Of a DNA stretch of 64,000 nucleotides, positions 58,322 to 64,000 are shown in pieces. The notes beneath the pieces are model-generated. The model was not told the DNA's origin and ran no database searches. It worked only from the letters and a program-made list of their open reading frames with translations. The position numbers and the translations under genes are program-made. The stretch comes from Solimonas soli DSM 21787 (GTDB lineage Bacteria; Pseudomonadota; Gammaproteobacteria; Nevskiales; Nevskiaceae): positions 248,001 through 312,000 of the forward strand of contig NZ_AXDW01000007.1 in assembly GCF_000474945.1 (NCBI RefSeq), given 5' to 3'. Position 1 is the first letter of the stretch. The number at the start of each line of letters is the position of its first letter.

Positions 58322-59572
58322 ATGGATTTCGCCCACAGCCCGCGCGCGCAGGAGCTCATCAAGCGCGTGCGCGCCTTCATGCGTGAGCGCATTGCGCCGG
58401 TCGAGGCGGAACTCCTGCGGGAGCGGCAGGCCGCCGGGCACGGCGGCGACTGGCGCGGCTGGCAGGTGTCGCCGCAGGTCGAGGCGCTGAAGGCGCAGGC
58501 ACGCGAGGTCGGGCTCTGGAATCTGTTCCTGCCCGATCCGGCACTCGGCGCCGGCCTGTCGAACGTGGAGTACGCGCCGCTCGCCGAGGAGATGGGCAGG
58601 AGTTTTCTCGCGCCGGAGATCTTCAACTGCAACGCGCCGGACACCGGCAACATGGAAGTGCTGTGGAAGTACGGCACGGACGAGCAGAAGGCACGCTGGC
58701 TCGAGCCGCTGCTCGCCGGCAAGATCCGCTCCGCCTTCTGCATGACCGAGCCCGACGTCGCCTCCAGCGATGCCACCAACATGCGGGCGACGGCCATCGT
58801 CGACGGTGACGAGATCGTCCTCGACGGCCGCAAGTGGTGGTCGACCGGCATCGGTCACCCGAACTGCCAGGTCGCGATCTTCATGGGCCTGTCGGACCGC
58901 GGCGCGCACCGCCATCAGCAGCACAGCATGGTGCTGGTGCCGCTCGACGCGCCGGGCGTGCGGATCCTGCGCATGCTGCCGGTGTTCAACGAGTACGACG
59001 AGCCTTACGGCCACGGCGAGGTGCAGTTCGACCAGGTGCGCGTGCCGAAAGCGAACCTGATCAAGGGCGTCGGCAAGGGCTTCGAGATCGCGCAGGGTCG
59101 TCTCGGGCCGGGTCGCATCCATCACTGCATGCGCTGCATCGGCGCCGCCGAGCGCGCGCTCGAGCTGATGATCGAGCGCGGCCTGACACGCGTCGCCTTC
59201 GGCAAGCCGCTGATCCAGCTCGGCGGCAACCGCGAGCGCATCGCCGATCTGCGCATCGCCATCGACCAGGCGCGCCTGTTGACGCTGTACGCGGCCTGGA
59301 AGATCGACAAGATCGGCGTCCACGCGGCGCTCAGCGAAATCTCGGCGATCAAGGTCGTGGCGCCGAACGTGCTCGAGCAGGTCGTCAGCGAAGCGATCCA
59401 GCTGCACGGCGGCGCGGGGCTCTCCAACGACTTCCCGCTGACGGCGCTGTACGCGACGGCGCGCATCCTGCGCCTGGCCGACGGCCCGGACGCCGTGCAT
59501 CGCGGCATGATTGCCCGCGTCGAGCTCGGCAAGCACGCCAGGCTGATGGCGCAGGCCGGAGTGCGCGCATGA
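58322..59572 (+). CDS. Acyl-CoA dehydrogenase, ACAD10/11-like
   Basis: A 416-aa FAD enzyme that acts on acyl-CoA. FCMTEPDVASSDATNM, GRKWWSTGIGHPNCQVAIFM, EIAQGRLGPGRIHHCMRCIG and IQLHGGAGLSND are visible; NAPDTGNMEVLWKYGTDEQK and the GPGRIHHCMR block are the pattern of ACAD10/11-type enzymes. Eukaryotic ACAD10/11 fuse this domain to an APH kinase; here the kinase is a separate gene in the same operon. The ATG at 58322 has AGGAG seven bases upstream. The downstream SDR overlaps it (ATGA). Confidence 0.93.
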   Translation: MDFAHSPRAQELIKRVRAFMRERIAPVEAELLRERQAAGHGGDWRGWQVSPQVEALKAQAREVGLWNLFLPDPALGAGLSNVEYAPLAEEMGRSFLAPEIFNCNAPDTGNMEVLWKYGTDEQKARWLEPLLAGKIRSAFCMTEPDVASSDATNMRATAIVDGDEIVLDGRKWWSTGIGHPNCQVAIFMGLSDRGAHRHQQHSMVLVPLDAPGVRILRMLPVFNEYDEPYGHGEVQFDQVRVPKANLIKGVGKGFEIAQGRLGPGRIHHCMRCIGAAERALELMIERGLTRVAFGKPLIQLGGNRERIADLRIAIDQARLLTLYAAWKIDKIGVHAALSEISAIKVVAPNVLEQVVSEAIQLHGGAGLSNDFPLTALYATARILRLADGPDAVHRGMIARVELGKHARLMAQAGVRA

Positions 59573-60426
59573 GTCCGCGCGGCGCCGCGCAGCGCGCCGG
59601 AACGCAAAGAGTGTTCATCACCGGCGGCGCCTCCGGCCTCGGCCGGGCGCTGGCCGAGCGCTACGCACGGGCCGGCGCCCGGGTCTGCATCGGCGACGTC
59701 AACGACGCGCGCGGCGCCGAAGCGCTTCAGGCCCTGCGCGCACGCGGCATCGAGGCGCATTACCTGCACTGCGACGTGACGCGCGAGGCGGACCTCGAAG
59801 CGGCGGCGCAATGGCTGCGAACGCAGTGGGGCGGCGCCGATGTCGTCGTCAACAATGCCGGCGTCGCCGCCAGCGGCGGCATCACCGAGCTGCCGCTCGC
59901 CGACTGGCAGTGGATCGTCGACATCAACCTGCTCGGCGTGGTGCGCGGCTGCAAGGCCTTCACGCCGCTGCTCGCCGCGCAGAAACGCGGCCACATCGTC
60001 AACGTCGCCTCGATGGCGGGCCTGATCCATCCGCCGCTGATGTCGGCCTACAACGCGGTCAAGGCGGCGGTCGTCGCCCTCTCCGAAACGCTGAAGGTCG
60101 AGCTGGCGAAGGACGGCATCACGGTCTCCGTCGTCTGCCCGGCCTTCTTCCGCACCAATCTGACCGAGACCGCGCGCGCCGGCGATGCCGATTCGAGCCG
60201 CATGATGAACAAGCTGGTCACCCAGGCGCGGCGCGGCGCCGACGAGATCGCGGCGCAGGTCTACGACGGCATCCGGCGCGGCGATTTCCACATCCTCACG
60301 CATCGACGCGAGGCGCGCATCTGGCGCCTGAAGCGCCTGCTGCCCTACCCGCTCTACGCGCGCATGATGATCAAGGCGACGCGGCAGATGATGGGCAAGG
60401 CCGCGCGGCGTGCGGTGGCCGACTGA
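59569..60426 (+). CDS. Short-chain dehydrogenase/reductase (first)
   Basis: A 285-aa NAD(P)-dependent classical SDR. TGGASGLG at residues 18-25, NNAG at 95-98, catalytic Ser148, Tyr161 and Lys165 (YNAVK) are all present. The C-terminal extension is basic, with RRGDFHILTHRREARIWRLK. Such SDRs oxidise hydroxy- or ketoacyl substrates. It is translationally coupled to the dehydrogenase (ATGA). Confidence 0.92.
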   Translation: MSPRGAAQRAGTQRVFITGGASGLGRALAERYARAGARVCIGDVNDARGAEALQALRARGIEAHYLHCDVTREADLEAAAQWLRTQWGGADVVVNNAGVAASGGITELPLADWQWIVDINLLGVVRGCKAFTPLLAAQKRGHIVNVASMAGLIHPPLMSAYNAVKAAVVALSETLKVELAKDGITVSVVCPAFFRTNLTETARAGDADSSRMMNKLVTQARRGADEIAAQVYDGIRRGDFHILTHRREARIWRLKRLLPYPLYARMMIKATRQMMGKAARRAVAD

Positions 60427-60433
60427 GCCGCCC

Positions 60434-61070
60434 GTGAGCCGCGATCCGCGCCTGAGGTCGCAGCGCGTGCCGAGCGTGCTCGGCGAGCTGCACGTGCGCG
60501 TCGGCGGCACCGGACCCGCGATCCTGTTCTGGCCGAGCCTGCTGATGGACGGCTCGATGCGGGCCGCGCAGGCCGCCTGCTTCACCGCGCGCGGCTACCG
60601 CGTGGTGCTGATCGACCCGCCCGGCGCCGGCGCCAGCGAAGCGCTGACGCGCTCCTTCAGCTTCGACGAATGCGCGCGCTGCATCGTGCAGATCCTCGAC
60701 GCGCTGCGGATCGAGCGCGCGCACTGGGTCGGCAACAGCTGGGGCGGCATGATCGGCGGAACCTTGGCGGCCCGCCATGCGGAGCGCATCGGCGTCGCGG
60801 TGCTGATGAACGCGACCGCCTCGGGCGCCGGCCTGCGCCATCGCGTCGAGTTCCCGATCCGCGCCGCCATCACCCGCCTGCTCGGTGGCATCCGGCCGCC
60901 GCTGACCGCGCGCGTCATCGATGCCTTCGTCAGCGCGCACGATGGCGCAGGCCATTCCCGGCGCGCGCTTCGAGCTGCTGTCCGGTACCGCGCATCCGGC
61001 CGGGCGCGAATGCGCGGAGCGCGTCAAGCCGATGATCGAAGCCTTCATTCGCGACCATGAGCACCACTGA
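60434..61070 (+). pseudogene. Alpha/beta hydrolase with internal deletion and frameshift
   Basis: The N-terminal 170 residues are a good alpha/beta-hydrolase: PAILFWPSLLMDGSMR, GYRVVLIDPPGAGAS and the nucleophile elbow VGNSWGGMIGG. After IDAFVSAHDG the frame turns to Arg-rich noise and stops at 61060. In the +1 frame from 60942 a typical hydrolase C terminus appears (MAQAIPGARFELLSGTAHPA ... VKPMIEAFIRDHEH) ending at 61070. About 60-100 residues, the cap and catalytic acid region, are missing between. This is a deletion that also shifted the frame. The start is GTG. Confidence 0.78.
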
Positions 61071-62136
61071 TCGTCCGCCTGTCGATCGCGCCGGCGTCGT
61101 GCGCGCCGGCGAGGAACTCGATGGCGCCGCCGTCACCGCCTGGCTGCAGGCGCAGGGCGTGGCGCTGCACGGCACACCGCAGGTGACGCAGTTCGCCGGC
61201 GGTGCCTCGAACTGGACCTATCGCCTGCAGTACGAGAACCGCGATCTGATCCTGCGTCGCCCGCCGTCCGGCACCAAGGCCAAGTCGGCGCACGACATGA
61301 ACCGCGAGTACTCGGTGCAGAAGGCGCTGAAGCCGGTCTATCCGGCGGTGGCCAACATGGTCGGCCTGTGCCGCGACGCGGCGGTGATCGGCTGCGAGTT
61401 CTACGTGATGGATCGCATCGAAGGCCTGATCCCGCGCAAGAACATGCCGCCCGGCGTGCACCTCACGCCGGAGCAGAACCGGCGGCTGTGCTTCAACGTC
61501 ATCGACAAGCTGATCGAGCTGCATCGCGTCGACTGGCGGGCCGCGGGCCTGGAGAAACTCGGCAAGGGCAGCGGCTACGCGAGGCGGCAGATCGACGGCT
61601 GGTGCGATCGCTGGGAAAAGGCGCGTACCTGGAACGTGCTGCCCGGGCGCGACGTCATGCGCTGGCTGAAGGCCCATGTCCCGGACGACGTCGCCACCTG
61701 CGTGATCCACAACGACTGGCGGCTCGACAATCTGGTCTTCGACGCGAGCGATCCGACACGCGTGATCGGCGTGCTCGACTGGGAAATGGCGACGCTCGGC
61801 GATCCGCTGATGGAGCTCGGCACCACGCTCGCCTACTGGGCCGAGGCGAGCGACGACCGCTTCATCCTCGGCATGCGCCGCCAGCCCACGCACCTGCCCG
61901 GCATGCTGACGCGCCGCGAGATCGTCGACTACTACTGCGCGCAGATGAAACTCGCGCCGGACAACTGGGCCTTCTATGAAACCTACGGCCTGTTCCGCCT
62001 CGCGGTGATCATCCAGCAGATCTACTACCGCTATCACCACCGGCAGACGCGCAATCCGGCGTTCAGGCCATTCTGGCTGCTCGCCAATTACCTGATCTGG
62101 CGCAGCCGCCGCGTCATCAGGGAGGCCCGGGCCTGA
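61057..62136 (+). CDS. APH-family phosphotransferase (ACAD10/11 kinase-domain-like, LvaA-like)
   Basis: A 359-aa kinase-fold protein. FAGGASNWTYRLQY (glycine loop), LILRRPPSG, IHNDWRLDNLVFD (catalytic Brenner motif) and GVLDWEMATLGDPLMELG (DxD-type metal site) are intact. Aminoglycoside resistance is unlikely in this setting. LvaA, a relative, phosphorylates 4-hydroxyvaleryl-CoA, and ACAD10/11 carry the same kinase domain. It sits downstream of the dehydrogenase, and its ATG overlaps the broken hydrolase stop (ATGA). Confidence 0.88.
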   Translation: MSTTDRPPVDRAGVVRAGEELDGAAVTAWLQAQGVALHGTPQVTQFAGGASNWTYRLQYENRDLILRRPPSGTKAKSAHDMNREYSVQKALKPVYPAVANMVGLCRDAAVIGCEFYVMDRIEGLIPRKNMPPGVHLTPEQNRRLCFNVIDKLIELHRVDWRAAGLEKLGKGSGYARRQIDGWCDRWEKARTWNVLPGRDVMRWLKAHVPDDVATCVIHNDWRLDNLVFDASDPTRVIGVLDWEMATLGDPLMELGTTLAYWAEASDDRFILGMRRQPTHLPGMLTRREIVDYYCAQMKLAPDNWAFYETYGLFRLAVIIQQIYYRYHHRQTRNPAFRPFWLLANYLIWRSRRVIREARA

Positions 62137-62825
62137 TGGGCGCGATCTATCTCATTCGCCACGGGCAGGCCTCGTTCGGCGCCGGCGACTACGACAAGCT
62201 GTCGCCGCTCGGCGAGGAACAGGCCGCCGTGCTCGGCCGTGCGCTGGCGGCGCGCGGCGTGCGGCCCGATCTCGTCGTCTGCGGCGATATGCTGCGCCAT
62301 CGCGAAACCGCGAGCGGCTGCCTGGCGGCCATGGGCCTGGCGACGCCGTGGCAGACCGATCCGGCCTGGAACGAGTACGACCACGAGATGATGATCGAGG
62401 CCTACCGCCCGCGCTTCCGCAGCAAGGCGGTGATGATGGCCGAGCTCGCCGCGACGCTGCAGCCGCGCCGCGCCTTCCAGGACATCTTCGCGGAGGCGAT
62501 GCGGCGCTGGATCTCCGGCGAGCACGACGCCGATTACGCCGAGAGCTGGCCGGCCTTCTGCACGCGGGTCACCGGCGCGGTACAGCGCCTGCGCGAGCGG
62601 CTCGGCAAGTCGCAGACCGCGCTGGTGTTCACCTCCGGCGGCCCGATCAGCGCGGTGATCCGCGATCGGCTCGCGCTCGCCGATGAGCGCACGGCGCGCC
62701 TCAACTGGACCCTCGCCAATGCCGCCGTCACCAAGCTCATCTACAGTGAACGCGGCCTGTATCTGTCGAGCTTCAACGAGCACGCGCATTTCGAACACGA
62801 GGCGCGCCTGATTTCGTACCGCTGA
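62136..62825 (+). CDS. Histidine phosphatase family protein
   Basis: A 229-aa phosphoglycerate-mutase-fold phosphatase. The catalytic LIRHGQASFG (RHG) starts at residue 7; the second histidine may be in LVFTSGGPISAVI, where the usual GH is SGG, so the second catalytic His is not obvious. LVVCGDMLRHRETA is typical. Its ATG overlaps the kinase stop (TGATG). It could act on the phosphorylated product of the kinase or on an unrelated substrate. Confidence 0.85.
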   Translation: MGAIYLIRHGQASFGAGDYDKLSPLGEEQAAVLGRALAARGVRPDLVVCGDMLRHRETASGCLAAMGLATPWQTDPAWNEYDHEMMIEAYRPRFRSKAVMMAELAATLQPRRAFQDIFAEAMRRWISGEHDADYAESWPAFCTRVTGAVQRLRERLGKSQTALVFTSGGPISAVIRDRLALADERTARLNWTLANAAVTKLIYSERGLYLSSFNEHAHFEHEARLISYR

Positions 62826-62833
62826 AACGAACC

Positions 62834-62870
62834 TTGAGGCGAGCGGTCGCGCGCCGACCGCTCGCCTCAA
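62834..62870. repeat. 16-bp perfect inverted repeat inside the operon
   Basis: TTGAGGCGAGCGGTCG, five-base loop CGCGC, then the exact complement, 9 bases after the phosphatase stop and 18 bases before the next SDR start. There is no U run, so it is not a classical terminator; it may stabilise or process the mRNA or attenuate downstream expression. Confidence 0.8.
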
Positions 62871-62888
62871 CGATCGTCGGAGTGTTCG

Positions 62889-63635
62889 ATGCGCAAGACC
62901 ATTCTCATCACCGGCGCCAGTTCCGGGCTCGGCCGCGGCATGGCGCGCGAGTTCGCCAGGCGCGGCCACGATCTGGCGCTGTGCGCGCGCCGCACCGAGC
63001 GCCTGGCCGAGCTGCAGGCGGAACTGCTGCAGGCGCATCCGGCGATCAAGGTGTCGAGCCGCGCGCTCGACGTGCTGAACTACGAGCAGGTGTTCGAGGT
63101 GTTCCGCGCCTTTCGCGACGAGTTCGGCACGCTGGACCGCGTCATCGTCAACGCCGGCCTCGGCAAGGGCCGGCCGCTCGGCACCGGCTATTTCTGGGCC
63201 AACCGCGAGACGGCCGAAACCAATTTCGTCGCCGCGCTCGCGCAGTGCGAGGCGGCACTGGAAATCTTCCGCGCACAGAACGCCGGGCATCTGGTGGTCA
63301 TCTCGTCGATGAGCGCCCTGCGCGGCATGCCGCGCAACATGACGACCTACGCCGCGACCAAGGCCGGCGTCGCCGCGCTCGCCGAAGGCATCCGCGCCGA
63401 TCTGCTTGCTACGCCGATCAAGGTCAGCACGATCTATCCGGGCTACATTCGCTCGGAGATCAACGAGAAGGTGAAGCACACACCGTTCATGATCGACACA
63501 GAGACCGGCTGCCGCCTGCTCGCGCGCGCGATCGAACGCGAACCTTCGAGCGCCTGCGTGCCGCGCTGGCCGTGGGCACCGCTCGGCATCGCCATGCGCC
63601 TGCTGCCGCTGCGCATCGTCGCCAGAATGAACTGA
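62889..63635 (+). CDS. Short-chain dehydrogenase/reductase (second)
   Basis: A 248-aa classical SDR with TGASSGLG at residues 8-15, NAG at 88-90, Ser140, and YAATK (Tyr154, Lys158). GGAG lies six bases before the ATG. The C-terminal PYPLYARM-like region of the first SDR is absent; instead it ends LRIVARMN. It is 63 bp from the phosphatase, with a strong hairpin between. Substrate unknown. Confidence 0.92.
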   Translation: MRKTILITGASSGLGRGMAREFARRGHDLALCARRTERLAELQAELLQAHPAIKVSSRALDVLNYEQVFEVFRAFRDEFGTLDRVIVNAGLGKGRPLGTGYFWANRETAETNFVAALAQCEAALEIFRAQNAGHLVVISSMSALRGMPRNMTTYAATKAGVAALAEGIRADLLATPIKVSTIYPGYIRSEINEKVKHTPFMIDTETGCRLLARAIEREPSSACVPRWPWAPLGIAMRLLPLRIVARMN

Positions 63636-63648
63636 GGAGCGTACCGAC

Positions 63649-64000
63649 ATGCAATGGATGATCTATGGCGCCAACGGCTACACCGGCGAGCTGATCGCGC
63701 GCGAAGCGCTGAAGCGCGGGCAGCGGCCGGTGCTGGCGGGACGCAGCGCGGACAAGCTCGCGGCGCTGGCCGCCGAACTGGGTCTCGAATCGCGCGCCTT
63801 CGGGCTCGACGACGAGTCGGCCTTGCGCAAGGGTCTGGCCGGCATCGAGCTGGTGCTGCACTGCGCCGGTCCATTCTCGGCGACCAGCGCGCCGATGATC
63901 GAGGCCTGCCTCGAGGCGAAGGCGCATTACCTCGACATCACCGGCGAAATCGCCGTGTTCGCGCATGCGCACGCCCAGCATGCGCGTGCGCAGGCGGCCG
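63649..64000 (+). CDS. Saccharopine-dehydrogenase-like reductase (3' end cut by window)
   Basis: 117 codons are visible before the window ends. The start is the NAD(P) motif MIYGANGYTGELIAREAL, then PVLAGRSADKLAALAAELG and LVLHCAGPFSATSAPMIEAC, HYLDITGEIAVFAHAH. This is the N terminus of the saccharopine dehydrogenase/trans-acting enoyl reductase family (full length about 350-420). GAGGAG lies ten bases upstream of the ATG. It is probably the last visible member of the LysR-divergent operon. Confidence 0.85.
   Translation, partial: MQWMIYGANGYTGELIAREALKRGQRPVLAGRSADKLAALAAELGLESRAFGLDDESALRKGLAGIELVLHCAGPFSATSAPMIEACLEAKAHYLDITGEIAVFAHAHAQHARAQAA

Noticed and set aside
61057-62136. Aminoglycoside resistance gene
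   Set aside because: The APH fold is present, but operon context and overall pattern fit the ACAD10/11- and LvaA-type kinases.

Overview
The window is GC-rich chromosomal DNA (about two thirds G+C by eye) from a gammaproteobacterium. Pointers are xerD next to dsbC, leuS next to lptE, MltF, ZapE, the 180-kDa type NAD-glutamate dehydrogenase, PA2778/PA2779-family genes and type IVa pilins. The Nevskiales/Xanthomonadales neighbourhood is my best guess, inferred from gene content only. There is no phage, integrase cassette, CRISPR array or rRNA operon. One tRNA-Ser(CGA) is present.

Layout. 1-19 kb is mostly housekeeping: mprF (cut by the left edge), dsbC, xerD, two acyltransferases, an aldonolactone-oxidase-like flavoenzyme, zapE, a giant NAD-glutamate dehydrogenase, periplasmic trehalase and a YadG/YadH-like ABC exporter. 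19-24 kb holds a flavin monooxygenase, an orphan TonB-dependent receptor and two decayed genes (a frameshifted DUF1428 gene and an N-terminal stub of an LLM flavoenzyme). 24.5-32.5 kb returns to core functions: tRNA-Ser, mltF, def with a 2Fe-2S ferredoxin, a GlcF-like protein, lptE and leuS. A small palindromic element has split the original leuS-lptE junction and duplicated the leuS 3' end.

32.5-46.4 kb is the most distinctive region. Two type IVa pilin genes, each preceded by a sigma-54-like promoter, are followed by two paralogous TMTC-like membrane glycosyltransferase candidates, a PglK-like ABC flippase, a GT9 glycosyltransferase, UDP-galactopyranose mutase and a GT4. A convergent block carries GT4, GT2 and a UDP-HexNAc dehydrogenase. 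Several genes here, especially 38.7-41.8 kb, are visibly more AT-rich than the rest, which suggests transfer of a glycan locus. I infer a surface-glycan or pilin-glycosylation locus able to make galactofuranose.

46.7-57.3 kb holds small envelope and regulatory genes: a ComEA-like HhH protein, a flavodoxin, a YfaZ-like porin, a PA2778/PA2779 pair, a SET methyltransferase, a cold-shock protein, an NHL-repeat lipoprotein and an Ig-like lipoprotein in one operon, an OmpR/EnvZ-type two-component system and a DUF4382 lipoprotein.

57.3-64 kb is a LysR regulator divergent from an operon: ACAD10/11-like acyl-CoA dehydrogenase, SDR, a broken alpha/beta hydrolase, an APH-type kinase, a histidine phosphatase, a second SDR and a saccharopine-dehydrogenase-like reductase cut by the right edge. 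The separate kinase and dehydrogenase look like the bacterial form of the fused eukaryotic ACAD10/11 enzymes and resemble LvaA/LvaC. Catabolism of hydroxyacyl-CoA is therefore the best functional guess.
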